DNA of 64,000 bases, taken from positions 2,624,371-2,688,370 of the forward strand of contig CASHTG010000016.1 of assembly GCA_949357655.1 (NCBI GenBank), read 5' to 3'. The stretch's first letter is position 1. Each line of letters opens with the position of its first letter. The notes under the pieces are model-generated. The model worked only from the letters and a program-made list of their open reading frames with translations. It was not told the DNA's origin and ran no database searches. Source of the DNA: Parascedosporium putredinis. Its lineage: Eukaryota > Ascomycota > Sordariomycetes > Microascales > Microascaceae. A program made the position numbers and the translations under genes. Below, piece after piece: positions 1 through 11,881 of this stretch.

Positions 1-211
1 TACACACACAAGCGTCGCGATCCGTGATGCACTACTAGGCGTAAACATTCCTTTTGTGGAGCTACATATCAGCAACACACACACACGGGAGTCCTTTAGG
101 CACCATAGCTATCTCAGTGATAAGGCAGTAGCGGTTATTATGGGCTGTGGTATTCTCGGATACAATTATGCGATTGATTTTGCGGTGAATGGTATTATTG
201 ATAAGAAATAG
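1..211 (+). CDS. qutE: Catabolic 3-dehydroquinase (type II), C-terminal part
   Basis: This is the 3' end of a type II 3-dehydroquinate dehydratase, which turns 3-dehydroquinate into 3-dehydroshikimate in quinate catabolism. The frame enters at base 2. It shows the family's THTSVAIRDAL motif, then the VELHISNTHTRESFRHHS block that carries the substrate-binding His and Arg residues, then YLSDKAVAVIMGCGILGY, and ends with TAG at 209-211. The 69 visible residues are intact, with no frameshift. The N-terminal half, with the catalytic Tyr loop, lies outside the window. The quinate dehydrogenase and quinate-permease-type genes just downstream match this role. The symbol is by analogy with Aspergillus qutE (Neurospora qa-2). 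An anabolic role is unlikely because fungi use the AROM pentafunctional enzyme for that step. Confidence 0.88.
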   Translation, partial: THTSVAIRDALLGVNIPFVELHISNTHTRESFRHHSYLSDKAVAVIMGCGILGYNYAIDFAVNGIIDKK

Positions 212-459
212 TTTTGTCATCTCGCGAGAGAAATCAATTGGAAGGAGAACGATCCCTTTATAAAATATTCAAGGGTCAGTCGATTGATTCATTCATGGAT
301 GACTTGATAACGAACATGAACAACACAACATTTAGATATATCTACATAAGAGCCATAATTGTTAACTTCATACATATGCCCGGTCACCTATATCACGTCT
401 CGAATAAAACAAGAACATCAAATGAAAAAAAAAACGCGTGAATCAAACTACTCCGTCTT

Positions 460-1391
460 CTACCGCTTGGCCATCGCAGCTAGTGCTTTTGCCACTGCAA
501 TCTTCGCACCCTCGGATGGAATCTGGTCGGAAGGCTTCTCCATCCAAAGAACCTGCTGGGCAATACCCTGGTAAATCATAGACTCCGTTCCGGGGATAAC
601 CTGCCAGCCGTTATCCTCCGCCGTCTTGTAAAACTCTGTAACAATGTTGGGATGATAGCACATCTCTAGCACATAGCCCTTTTGGCTCTTCTTGAGGAAC
701 TCGACCGAGATATCGCGCGCCACGATCTCGCCTTGGGTCGCAGGGGGAAGTCGGGAATAGTGCCGACTACTACGGTAGGAGCGTCAAGTTGCTGGACCTC
801 TTCGATCGCCGAAACATGCCGTAGCTTGGGACCGCCTCCAGGGATTGCGGCAAATGAGGCTATGATGTCGTCGACTTCCTCCTTGATACGGTTTACCAAG
901 TAGATTTCGGATGCACCGAGCCACTTGTACAAGGCATACACCGCGCTGCGGCACGCGCCACCGCCGCCGATGACGAGGGCGGGCTTGCCTGTACTCAGCT
1001 CCAGGATGTTGGGGAAATTTTGGACAAAGGCTTCTCGGACGCCAACGCAATCCGTGTTGGTTCCAATGTATTTCTTGCAACCCGTCGCTGGATCTCTCCT
1101 AATGAAAACAGTGTTGATAGCGCCGATTGCCCGCCCCTCTTCAGTCACCTCGTCACACTCCTTCATGAAGGTGACCTTGAACGGCATTGTGACCGCAGAC
1201 CCAATGCAGTCGTCGGACTTGAGCGTGGGGATGAATCCATCCTTGTCTTGTGTCTCGACAATTTGGTATGTCCAGGGCACATTGGCTTCCTTGTAGATGG
1301 TCGAGTGTAAAAGAGGAGCGAGGGAATGCTGGAGAGGGTACCCGAGTAGGTACGTCTTCAAAGGCTGCGCGAGTTCTATTTTGCCAGGCAT
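460..1391 (-). CDS. qutB: Quinate/shikimate 5-dehydrogenase, one frameshift
   Basis: This is a member of the shikimate/quinate dehydrogenase family, which oxidises quinate to 3-dehydroquinate with NAD(P)+. Once the frame is corrected it is about 310 residues, a normal length for the fungal enzyme. Visible motifs are GYPLQHSLAP near residues 17-26 (substrate Ser), TMPFK with the catalytic Lys at 72, GAINTV at 90-95, TNTD with the catalytic Asp at 114, and a Rossmann GGGGACR at 142-148. The start ATG at 1391 begins MPGKIELAQ; the frame stays open further upstream, so a longer start cannot be excluded. The frame breaks at about 735: the C run after GTIPDF is one base short, and adding one base joins it to a C-terminal part ending at 460. 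Its neighbours (dehydroquinase, permease) point to quinate use. Telling quinate from shikimate specificity needs an assay. Confidence 0.85.
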
Positions 1392-2574
1392 TTTGCCCCT
1401 AAGAATCAGGTGTGCGACGGTGGGTATTAGAGCTATCGGGAAAAGAATCAGCTGGCGTGTTTCTAGGGCAGGAAGGTGAGATCTCGTTGGACGATGAGAT
1501 TGGTTGGACGGACGTAAGTGCGCTTGCAGTTTAATAGCTTCGTTTCCCGGAACAGGACAGTGACAAGAAGCATGGATCGCGCTGGGATCCCCAACATAAT
1601 AAGACCACTGATCATCGTGACCCTGGATTGGGTAGAAATTACCAGGTTCCTGGGCGGCGGAAAAGGTTTCACCCACCGCATCGGGATTCGCACTGGTTTG
1701 GGAAAGGAGGAGGGGCCATTTGAGATTTGAGTGGCTCGCGGCCCCCAAGCTCCAGCTTGGCAGCCCCCTCCTTGTCCTCTTCTGCCGTGGGGATTAGGCC
1801 GTGAACAGGAATGGCCTTCAAACACAATGTAGAAGAAAGGTGGATGAACTCAACCGCCCGAGATAATATTGTTATCCCGGCTTGGGACGTATGAATGGAT
1901 GGCTACTGTTAGATAGTCCCAACGCCAAGCGGGCATTAGCGTGGCCAAGTCGGGAGTATGCTTAATATCTAGAGATGTGGAACAGAACAATCTGGGGAGC
2001 AAGTGGGGTAGCTTGGGGAGAGTCTGAGGAGACACAGACCCAACATTGTGACCATTGCCGGCGCTTTTTCCTTGCTCATCATGCTCACCACCCGATCATC
2101 TGGGCTCACACTACGAGGCGGAGAAAGGTTGGCCTGACCCCAACCTACCCCAAACTTGCGATGCGACCCCACGTGCATGGAGGCGGGGAAGGGATCATCC
2201 GCCTCGACGCACCAGAGTGGTACCGAGCCACGCGCGGAGCCCCCAGGTTTCTGCGTGGGGATCCCGGGGTAGAGCATATGCCAAAAAAAAAAAAAAGAAA
2301 AAAATTAGTTAGGATTCTGTATCTTGGTTTCCGGGGTAGCGTCGTTCCAAATGTTACCCGGGGGCAAGGGAGAATTGGGCCCTTCTTTCTCTACAAAATG
2401 GGACCTCATCTTCCCCACGACTTCTCCTCTTTTCCCAATTCCCACCCCTACTCTACCCTTCACATTTTGGTCGAGAGTGGGAAAGATTCTATCTTTTCTA
2501 CTCTTTCCTTTTTCTCTCAAGATACCCTTTCCTTCCCCTTGTTGCCACTCCTTGACCAAGGAGGGATCATCACC
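1392..2574. promoter_or_regulatory. Divergent intergenic region, quinate dehydrogenase / permease
   Basis: This 1.2 kb stretch separates the starts of the dehydrogenase (leftward) and the permease (rightward), so it probably holds both promoters. It carries a GATAA-N5-TTATC inverted repeat at 1862-1876, an almost pure A run at 2283-2301, and a strongly pyrimidine-rich tract at about 2400-2570. That tract leads directly to CACCATGG, a good fungal start context. I see no conserved coding frame in it. Confidence 0.55.
1861..1877. promoter_or_regulatory. Possible QUTA/QA-1F-like activator site
   Basis: The sequence AGATAATATTGTTATCC is a palindrome of GATAA and TTATC half sites. The Aspergillus/Neurospora quinate activator consensus, as I recall it, is GGRTAA-N4-TTAYCC. 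This site has a five-base rather than four-base spacer, and A in place of the first G. The position between two divergent quinate genes is right, but the spacing mismatch keeps this tentative. Confidence 0.3.
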
Positions 2575-4347
2575 ATGGTAAATCCCTTCAAGAAGCCCCA
2601 GGATGACTCGGCCAATCCTGCCCCGGCCGCGGTCTATAACTGGCGCATCTATGCCCTGGCGTTTTCCGCCGCCATGGGATCCGCCATGTTCGGCTACGAC
2701 TCAGCCTTCATCGGCGGCACCATGTCTCTGCCCTCCTTCAAAAGGAGTTCGGTCTTGACACATCAACGGGCAACGAGTTAGCCGCGCTTAAGGCGAATAT
2801 TGTCAGCACCTTCCAGGCCGGGTGCTTCTTTGGCGTCCTTCTCTGCTACTACCTGGTTGAGAAACTTGGCCGCCGCTGGGTTCTCCTCGGGTGCGGAGCT
2901 TTGTTCGATGTCGGCGCTATTCTACAACTGGTTGCTACTGGTAAAGTCGGGCTCATTTATGCCGGGAGAGCATTGACTGGTACGTTTATTCTTTGACAGC
3001 CCATTCCCTCCACATCTCGAACCTGCGTTTGTAAAATCTCTAACCCTCGTCTGCTACTAGGTCTGGCTGTCGGTTCCTCGTCGATGATTATCCCTGTATA
3101 TATTTCAGAGTGCGGTCCACCAGCTATTCGCGGACGTCTGATCGGCATCTTCGAAATCTGTCTCCAATTTTCACAAATCTTCGGCTTCTGGGTAAATTAT
3201 GGCGTCAATATCCACGTCTCACCAACCTCTGCTGCTCAATGGCACATCCCCTTTGCCCTGCAGCTGATCCCAGGAACCCTCCTCGTTATCTTCATGTTCT
3301 TCCAGCCCGAGTCCCCACGTTGGCTCATCAATGCCGGCCGCACCGAGGAGGCTAGGGGTGTGCTCCAGCGCCTCCGCATGCTCCCTGCCAACGATCCGTA
3401 TATCAATTGGGAAATCAACAACGTCTTGCACCAGATTGAAGAGGAAAACAGGAATGGTCTTGGCTCTAAGACTTTGGGTGCCAAGCTGAAGGAGGTGTTC
3501 GCACCCAAGACCAGGGTCCGCTTGATCCTAGGTATCTGCTTGATGTTCATCCAAAACATGTCTGGCATCAACGCTCTCAACTACTACTCACCCAGCATTT
3601 TCCAGTCTATCGGCTTCACAGGTACCAGCGTCGGCCTTCTTGCTACCGGTATTTTCGGCATTGTCAAAGCCATGGCCACTATGCTTTATATGATTTGGGG
3701 CGTTGACAGCCTTGGGCGCCGACATTCCCTCATCATTGGCTCTATCGGTGCATCCATTGCCCTTTGGTACTTGGGAGCCTACGCCAAGCTAAGCGGTTCT
3801 TTCGAGGCGGGCACCCTCGGTACCGGCGAGAAGACTCCCGGTGCCTACGTTGCCATTGTTATGGTTTACATCTTTGCCGTCTTCTATGCCATCTCTTGGA
3901 ACGGTATTCCTTGGATCTTCTGGTACGTTCCTGCCCCTGCTGCAATCTATTCTCCGGTTTTAGTCACCAGCTAACTTCCTATTTAGTGCCGAGGTCTTCC
4001 CTACCGCTATCCGCTCCGTCTGCCTCGTCTTCACCACTTGTGCCCAGTGGCTTGGCCAGTTCATCATCGTTTACTCGACCCCGTATATGATGACCAACAT
4101 CACCTATGGTACTTTCTTCCTCTTTGCTAGCTCTGTCGTGTTCGGCATTGTCTTCACTTGGTTCCTCATTCCCGAGACCAAGGGCATCTCCCTAGAGGAT
4201 ATGGATACTCTCTTCTCGCGATCCGGTATGCCTAGGACCTGGCGTAAGCAGCTGGATGAGATCATTGAGGAGAGGAGGGCCGCAGGTGATCCTGAAATGT
4301 TCGTTGCAGACGAGAAGGAGCACGCTTCTCATCGGGAGAATAACTAA
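2575..4347 (+). CDS. qutD: Quinate-permease-type MFS sugar transporter, one frameshift
   Basis: This is a 12-TM sugar porter of the major facilitator superfamily, predicted at about 542 residues after correction. The N-terminus VYNWRIYALAF...GYDSAFIGG closely follows fungal quinate permeases. Later motifs include LVEKLGRRW (loop 2-3), PESPRWL after TM6, QNMSGINALNYYSP in TM7, and PETKGISLEDMDTLF after TM12. Two introns fit the consensus: 2980-3060 (GTACGT...CTACTAG) and 3923-3986 (GTACGT...TTTAG). The start CACCATGG at 2575 is in good context. The frame is broken at the A run near 2740-2743 (four A where five are needed after LPSF). Restoring one A makes the three exons sum to 543 codons. Being next to quinate dehydrogenase and dehydroquinase supports quinate uptake. 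Another sugar or acid substrate is possible. Confidence 0.82.
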
Positions 4348-5000
4348 CGGCATCCCACTTGAGCCACTCGCACAAATTCCATTCTTTTCTAACGGGCTGG
4401 GCCTTCTGGCTCTTAGCACGAGTACTACTGAGCCATCTTCAGCGTTGGGGAGTGGACTCTGACTGTGGTGATTGAAGTTGTAATTCGATCTGAAAGTGTA
4501 AACAGCGTGTGAGCTTTCGTCTTGGGATCTCCCAAGTCAACCCTAGTACGCTCTAGAACCACTCTACTCTTCCAGTATACCTCAATGAAGGCAATCACTC
4601 CAATTCAGTACCCCTCTCCTTGCATAGCTAGCTCCATAATTAATATCTGACGCAGTTGTTCAAAATTGTCGCGATTACTTGAGAAGAAGTGTATCTGATG
4701 TACTTCTTACTGTGGTTTGTTAAACCAACCGCGCTCTCGCGCCAAATTCCAACGCCATATTCTTCATTCTTGTTCCCAAGCTGGGCACGCAAATTTTCGA
4801 GAAAACGGTCCGGCCTTGGATCGAGTATCTCAGCCCGCAGTGAATGTGCGTAGATCGGCATTGTGCAGTTGTGCATTGGGGGAGCACATAGGTTCGTACT
4901 GACCCGGCCGCCATCTAACAGACATGGGTGAGGTCTACCAATTAACCGGCTTAAGTTTTACATTTCTATAATCTATCACTACTATATACTGAACTCTATT
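4348..5000. other. Intergenic, no gene seen
   Basis: This lies between the converging ends of the permease and the arabinofuranosidase. I find no conserved coding frame or notable repeat, only short AT-rich runs. Confidence 0.6.
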
Positions 5001-6821
5001 CTATTGTTGGCTTTCAATCTTCCATCTTAAGAGCGTAAAACTATGCCTCTCAAATACAAACTGGTGCTTGTCTTCTTCCGGGACCCATGTCTGTTCCTTG
5101 ATCACGACCGTTTCCTTCTCCTGTGTGTTCACGTCTGTTAAAGAGCATTCGTTACCCCCATTCGAAAAATATTCACCGATGAAGGGAATGACGGGGCGCC
5201 ACCGATAGTCGTCTTGTAGCTCTTTTCATCGTCAACGTTCACAACTGCAAGATTGATCCATTCTCCATCAATAGCAGCGCTGACATCCAGCTTAGGGATA
5301 TCGCAAGTGCTCTGTAGCCACTCAGGGCTCGTTTTCCCCTGGTATGCAGTGCACCGGACGTGTACAGCGATACTCTTGCCCCTCATGTACTTGGAAAATA
5401 GTAGGAGCGGCCAGTAGGTTGGCTGCTTAAATAAACCTGTGGGTGAAGTCATCAAAGGCGAGATGACGTTGACGCTTTGCGCGACCGTAGCCATGCCTAG
5501 GTCCTTGGAGTTTCGAATAAAGATGTTAAGCCAAACAGCCATGGCAAGCCCATCAGAAAGAGTGTACTCTTGCTCGGCGCCCTTATCACCAGGCGCCCTT
5601 TCCGGGTCCCATATATTCCATTCATCGAAGCAAATCTTGGGTCGGTGACTCGATCTTGGTCCCGTGGTGATCCTTCCGACGTCGGGAAACGGTGACAGAT
5701 CAATCTCACAGCGAGCTAAATCAATCAGCGCGGAGGTTACCTGGATAGCGCGCTCTGCAGCATAAGGGCTGGTAACATTTTGGTAGTGCCTACTCTGGTC
5801 AGCATGGAATCCTTTAGCATCTAACGCCACGATACACATACGATTTTCCCTGGGAGTAGTAGTGAATAGAGTGCATGTCAACCCAGCGGATGCATTCTTG
5901 TAGGACATATCGATCCCAGTCGGAGCATCCATCCCGACCGCAGAGTATGAGCTGAATTGAGGGATCTTGCAGTTTAAGTGCTATTCAATGCGTTAGGAAA
6001 TGGTGACCATGTCGGAAACGATAAATGGATTATATTCCGACGTACCCTTGGCCCATTGAACTGCCTTTTTGGCGTAATCTTCCTTGGTATGCTGCTCAAC
6101 TTGCCTTTTGAGACATCAGTAAAAGCTTAGGTGTGGCGGCACACGATCGAGGGGAGAACGGTTCTAACAACTGACCATGGACCCCACATCTCGTTGCCAA
6201 GCGCCCAATATTTGACTCCGTACGGCGCGTCATGGCCATTCTTGCGTCTCAGATTTGCATAATAAGTGTTCTTATCGCTGTTGCAGTACTCGAGCCAGGC
6301 GAGAGCATCTTCGAGCGTTCCCGTTCCCATGTTCAGGCAAAGATATGGCTCGGTACCGACCTCTTTAGCCCATGCCATGAACTCATCCGTCCCGAATTGA
6401 TTGGTCTCAACGCCATTCCAGGCAAGTTCAGGTCTGTGAGGCCGGAGTTCTTTGGGGCCAACTCCGTCTTGCCAACGGTAAGTGGCAACAAAATTGCCCC
6501 CAGGGTACCGAACAACCGGCACATCAAGCTCTTTGAAGCACTCAATTACATCCTTACGGAAACCCCTTGAGTCTGAGAGTCCGTGTTCATTTTCAGGTTC
6601 ATATAGTCCGCCATAAATGCAGCGTCCCATATGTCTAGGTATTGTTGCGGTGTTAGCAAGTACAACGAGATTCTCATCTAGAGACGGGGCGCGATGATAA
6701 TTACTCACTCTGTGAATCCGCCATAGATCAAGGGGTCAATGTCAGCAATGGTATGGGATATGTCGAGAGAGATGGCCGTGTTCTCGGCATCACCATCGCG
6801 AAGTAATGTCAGTGTAGTCAT
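5001..6821 (-). CDS. GH51 alpha-L-arabinofuranosidase, intracellular type
   Basis: This is a glycoside hydrolase family 51 enzyme that releases terminal arabinofuranose from arabino-oligosaccharides. I read five exons: 6821-6709, 6634-6176, 6104-6046, 5980-5842 and 5792-5001. The introns (49-74 nt) all have GT...AG ends, and the total is about 520 residues. Key motifs are HMGRCIYGGLYEP, VRYPGGNFVATYRW, WALGNEMWG (acid/base Glu about 186), DMHSIHYYS, CFDEWNIWDP (nucleophile Glu about 314) and the C-terminal HSFTLLRWK. There is no signal peptide, as in bacterial-type cytosolic GH51 enzymes. One base is missing in the run at 5193-5196; without it the protein would stop early at 5138 and lose its last 60 or so residues. 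The neighbouring regulator and sugar transporter suggest an arabinose-oligomer uptake and cleavage unit. Confidence 0.88.
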
Positions 6822-7257
6822 GCTGAGAAAATTTGAGCTGCGAAAGTTTTCTTAATCCGATGTGTGCTGATACATTTATGACGCTTAACTAGACATGCCC
6901 CAGACTAGCATCCGGCATCCTATATATCCCCGCCTTCGACCTTTACAGCACTTTCCAATTTTGCAACAAACCTATCTAGTAGGTAAATTTCGCAAAGCTT
7001 GGACAGTCGCATCTCAAACTTCGATTGACGATGATATTTAGAACACACCGGGGCTTGTCGGGGAGTATCGGCGAAGGGGAGTATCGGCGACATCCCCATC
7101 AAGCTAGCCCTTTCTCCACTTCATTTGCATGGACAAGGGATGCAGTGGCGTTACGGATATGAGGGTGGGGGTGTGGGGCCGCCAGGACTCAGGAGCCAGA
7201 ATCGGCATCCACGTAAGATTACAAGTAGAACTATTACACTAACTAATTTGTACGAGT
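6822..7257. other. Intergenic, 5' of arabinofuranosidase
   Basis: This is the presumed promoter of the GH51 gene and the 3' flank of the regulator on the same strand. A short direct repeat, GGGGAGTATCGGCGA, occurs twice around 7058-7090. No coding frame is supported. Confidence 0.5.
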
Positions 7258-9475
7258 CTACGACAGCGGTAGTCCAGCACATGAACTAATGCGTTGCAGC
7301 ATGGTGTGTACAAGTTCCAAGTCGGGGCTCTCGTGTTTCCAGCTTTCGATCCATCGCATAACCTTGATCACGGATTGGTCCCAACCTGGTGGTAAGAGAG
7401 CCCGCAGCGCCGGTTCGTTTAGGCCCCGCAGTGCAATGGCCAAGAGGTGAAGGGTGCTTTTGTACAATTGCGTAGCATCAACCATGTGCCCTGGTGCCGA
7501 TGCCACGGTCCTTCCTCACATATGGCGATCCTACTCATATCATTCTCCATGGCGAGACGGGCTAGTCGCTGCGTCCTTGGGCCCAGGTCCTGCAGCTGAG
7601 GTGATTCGCAGAGCGCCTTGAGTGCCGGGAAATACAAAACCTCGCGGATGTCAAGTAAGTGGCCGCGAAGTATGGCGCGCATGACATCGCCTACCGGCTT
7701 TGCGGGGTCTCTGGGAAATACCATTGGAGCGGGTAGAGTAGCGTACCACGACTCGAGCTCCCCATCGAGCCGCTCCACATATTGCACGAAGTGGTGCTCC
7801 TCCTCCTCTGTCCACCATTTACTCTGGAAATACCAGCTGAATGGCTGATAGCGACTAGATAGGGCGTCGTTCATGATACGTCGAGTGGCGATTTCGGCGA
7901 GGTAGAAAAACCAACCTGTTTCAAGCTCAGACCTAACCCTCTCCGGCAGCTCAGATGTGGGGCCCCAAACCCGAGCAACGGTCTCAGGCGGCGAAGGGTA
8001 CACATGGGGGTAGGCCATTTCATTGAGATTAGATCCTGGTAATGTAAGTTCTGTTCTCAGCTCACTAGCCGATAGAGGTGGCCGAACAAGAACCCGCAAG
8101 GTTAGTAGTTGTAGCGATATGGCACGCTCTACGGATCTTGAGACATTGATCTTACAGCTCGCTTTTCAAGCAGCTCCAGTAGAGGCTTTCCGCAATGTAT
8201 CCCTCGCCGTCGTTTCCCGGCACAGGCTGATTCATGGCGTCGGGGCCCTGGTCTTGAACACGGTGGATTCTCCACGCCAGATACTGCGTGCCTGTCTGGG
8301 CGAAGCATTTCCACGCGGCTAGAATTCTCATGGTAGACATGAGGTAAACCGCCGTCAAAAAGCTACACTGGACGGCAAGGATCGAGTTGTCGTGGTAGAG
8401 AAGACCGATTCGGCGTTGAGCGGCCTGGAAGTAGGCTTCGGCTCGCGCTCGGAGCTCTTGAAGAATCGTGGAGCTTAACCCCTTTCGAGATGTATAGGAG
8501 GTGAGATTGCGCTAATGGCACATACGAGTAGCTGAGGTGTACGCATTAGCAAACTAGGAACCTTCTTTGTGGCAGTGACTGAGAGGTAGCTTTGCATACC
8601 ACAAGACAGCTTCTTCCATCCCATCCTATTCCCGCCTTTGCCAAATCCATGGCGTCGACCCAAAGCGCATCAATATCCAAGACCGGGTTCTTTACATGGT
8701 TCGTTGACAAGAAGTTCGAGATTAATTCTGTCATCGCTTCCGAATCGAGTTGGCGAATGGAATCAGCTAGAAACGACTCACTAACCAATTCTGTGCTCTT
8801 CTGCCCAAGCATAGATACTAGCCGCTGTCGTGAGGCGCTCCAATAAGGATGAAAAACGCGCCATTCTAACATGCTTTCAACTGACATATCCCCACTATTT
8901 TGGATGATATCCGAATTCGGTGGAGTGTCCCGCAACTATTCTCCGCCGTGGAGGCGGTTACCGATGCTGGGGTAGTCACCTGAGCTCCCATTTGTGGGGA
9001 CGGGTCTGACCCATGGGACGTTGGTCCCTCGCGAGGAGACGGGATAGCCGAGGGCCCGGCGATGACAAGCGAACTCGCAGAGTACGCCGGTGAGCCCTGC
9101 ACCACCTTTCCATTTACCAGTGCAGTGAGCGATTGCTCTAAGTCACCGATCCTTTGTAGGATGAGTAAGCTTCCCGGTCCAGCTGAGAGTGGTCGCGATC
9201 GTCGTCTCCGTATACACATCTGCCACCGGTTGACTCGCAGAATCCACAAATAGGGCGCCTATTGTCGCATTTCGTCTTCCGCGCGCGACATACCTATGAA
9301 GCTCATTAATCACCTCCTTTCTCGCCGGCCAACTAACTTTTATCGTGGGATGCTAGTTTGAAAGGTACATCATTGGTCGGGTTGCATCATCACATACCTG
9401 GCAAGCAGTTCCAGCACGGCGGCGGCCATACGACCCAGCGGCCCTAGTTGCGGGCTTCGAAGTCTGGGGGAACAT
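7258..9475 (-). CDS. Zn2Cys6 transcription factor with fungal-specific domain
   Basis: This is a nuclear fungal regulator of about 652 residues after correction. The binuclear zinc cluster is split by intron 9397-9294: exon 1 ends in TACQ and exon 2 starts VCRARKTKCD, giving C-x2-C-x6-C-x6-C-x2-C-x6-C up to GGRCVYG. Further introns are 8599-8532 and 8155-8065. The middle-homology region shows DIDALWVDAMD, GWDGRSCLV, LVCAIS and YWSCLKSELEL, then GWFFYLAEIATRRI, which are typical of this superfamily. Four one-base losses are needed to read through, in the runs at 9173-9175, 8929-8931, 8479-8482 and 7458-7461. With them restored the exon lengths sum to 653 codons. It sits between the arabinofuranosidase and a divergent sugar transporter, so it may control both. 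That target set is inferred. Confidence 0.8.
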
Positions 9476-10186
9476 CCTAGCTATAGGGCGGGTCTGGGGT
9501 ATCGAGCTTGAAATGGGGTCGTGCCAGCTAGATTACAACTAAAGAGATTCGATTTCTCGGCCTGTGAGGTTGTCAAAAAGGCAGTGTCACTTCTCGGCAC
9601 CATCGCCGATACTTCCCGAGGAGGGTGGTTATTTATGAATGGCCAGGCCTCAAAAGACAAAATGGGGTGGGTGGGGCTTATGACAAGAGTTGGTTGAGCC
9701 TCGAAGCCAGGGTCTTTTAGCGTCAACGAAGGACTTGCGTCGTGCTCGCCCGGGTGCGTTAGCCTCCTTCGGACCCCCTTTTGCAGCCCTCATCTTAGAC
9801 GCATTGCCGACCCCGGAACTAGGATTGCTCCACAAATTAGCCCACGATTTCCCCATGGGCGATTTGCGGATAGGTCCTATTCTCGCCCTCGAGTTATGTC
9901 GTCCTTGGCTTTGTCCCATAACACCACTTGGTAACGTGCAATACCCCATCTCTGGTCGGAGCACATGAGCATGGGCTCACAACCGCCAAAACGTACCACC
10001 GACAACCGGGCTCGTGGCGGAAGCGTGGTTCTCGCGTCGATTTGAGCATTAGCACTCCTCTTGAATATATATCTATACGGTTCCCGTTCTTGCATCGAAC
10101 CGTCATACTCTGAGGGCCCCCTGATCCTCAAACTTATATTCATCCCCCAGTACACCTTCACAATTCCTCCTTCGCCCAATACGCAT
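9476..10186. promoter_or_regulatory. Divergent promoter region, regulator / sugar transporter
   Basis: This 711-base gap separates the start codons of the Zn2Cys6 regulator (leftward) and the MFS transporter (rightward). It should hold both promoters. A TATA-like TATATATC lies at about 10065. I see no convincing operator and no coding signal. Confidence 0.45.
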
Positions 10187-11881
10187 ATGGAATCAGTTCA
10201 GAAAGAAGAGCAGACGCAAGTCTGGTCTGAGCATTCCACAAATGACCTCGCCCTTATCGCAGATCAGGAAGAACACGCGACAGGTGTGTTGATGACGGTG
10301 CGGAAGAACCCGACCTTAGTAGGCTGGTGCTTCTTCTCCGTCTTCACTTGCCTCCTGGTTAGCTTCGAAAACCAAGCTGCCGGTCTAGTACTAAGCGTAC
10401 CAAGGTTCCGTCAAGATTTTGGGTATAAATTCGGCGACGAGTATGTTCTTGACGCGGCCTGGCAGTCAGCCTTCTTTGGCGGGCCAATCGCCTCCACCAT
10501 CATTGGGACTCTGGCCTCTGGCTACTTCGCCGACCGACTCGGCCGCAAGCCCCTGCTCATAGGTGCCGTCGCTCTCTCGTTCGTTGCCGTGGCCATCGAG
10601 TTCATTGCTGAGACGAATGCGATGTTTTTGGAGGGAAATTCATGAATGGCTTCCTCCTTGGAATCATCATGTCGATCGCATTGACATATCTCGGAGAGGT
10701 AAACCGTGCCCATTCGCAACGCCCTATAACCTTCGCGGATCTCAAGTCTCATTGAAAATAATTTTCTGAACAGATTACTCCCCTGGCACTTCGCGGAATT
10801 CTGACGTGCCTGAACGCGCTCATGTTCACTCTCGGGCCCCTTTCAGCTTCCATCATCGTGGAGAGAACGGGTACAAAGGACAACCGGTGGGCGTATAGAT
10901 CGGTATTTGTGGCCCAGTTTGCTTTCTCTGCGGCGTCATTCATCGGTTCCCTATTCATGCCCGAATCTCCAACCTGGCTATTGAGCGTTGGCCAGGATGA
11001 CAAGGCAGCCCGGTCGCTGAAACGTTTAGGATATGCCGATGCCGACATCCCCATGAAGACAGCACAAATCCGGAAAACTCTGGAGCAATCTAGGCAAGAA
11101 ACCGAAGGGTCGACTTATCTAGAGCTCTTCCGAGGCTCAAACGCGAGGAGGACCGTCATATCCATTATGCCACTATCAATCCAGGCTCTTGGGGGTGTTC
11201 TTTATCGGCTCCTACGGTACCTATTATATTCAGCTTGCTGGGTTTAGCGTGGACGACAGCTTCAAGATGCAAATTGGACAGCACGGCCTTGCTATGCTTG
11301 GGAATATATGTTCATGGTTTTTGATTGATAAGGTGGGCCGCAGGCCCTGACATTCTGGGGCCAGGCCAGCCTCACCGTCATTCTAATGCTATGTGCCGGG
11401 CTGGCGGTACATGGAAGCGCCGGATCGATCAAGGGGTCTGTCGCTTTGATCATCATGTACAACTTTTTCTACAACATATCGATTGGCGCAACAGCGTACA
11501 CATTGCTTGTGGAAGTGGCCACATCGCGGCTCAGAGTCAAGACCATTGCAGTCGGCGTAGCTCTACAGTATATTGTAAGTACAGTGCGCGGCCTCCGTTG
11601 ATGTAAGTCGGGTTGCTAACGTATCAATTGATATTACTTAGATATACACAATCTGGGCTTTTGTTCTTCCAGTTCTCTTCAATCCCGACAAGGCCAATTT
11701 AGGTGCTAAAACAGCGTTTATATTTGGTGGCCTCAGCATCTTCTGTCTTGCGTACCTCTGGTTTTATCAGGTGGAAACTGCCGGCCGGAGTTATGACGAG
11801 CTAGATGAAATGTTCATGAATGATGTAAGCGTCAAGGACTTCGGGACATATATCACGGAGGCTCAAAGGAAAGAGAAATAG
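10187..11881 (+). CDS. MFS sugar transporter, alpha-glucoside/hexose type
   Basis: This is a 12-TM plasma-membrane sugar porter of about 517 residues after correction. Motifs are GYFADRLGRKPLLIG (loop 2-3), PESPTWLLSVG after TM6, SIQALGVFFIGSYGTYYIQLAGF in TM7, LIDKVGRR, and ETAGRSYDELDEMF after TM12. The last motif is typical of fungal maltose/alpha-glucoside permeases. Introns are 10699-10773 and 11575-11641, the second with a GCTAAC branch point. Three run errors break the frame: a missing T at 10625-10629, an extra G at 11191-11195, and a missing C at 11345-11347. It is transcribed away from the adjacent regulator and near the arabinofuranosidase, so a pentose or arabino-oligosaccharide substrate is possible. 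Family signatures alone would say alpha-glucoside. Confidence 0.8.

Noticed and set aside
1392..1748. N-terminal extension of the quinate dehydrogenase
   Set aside because: The frame is open, but the sequence upstream of MPGKIELAQ lacks similarity to the family and looks like promoter DNA.
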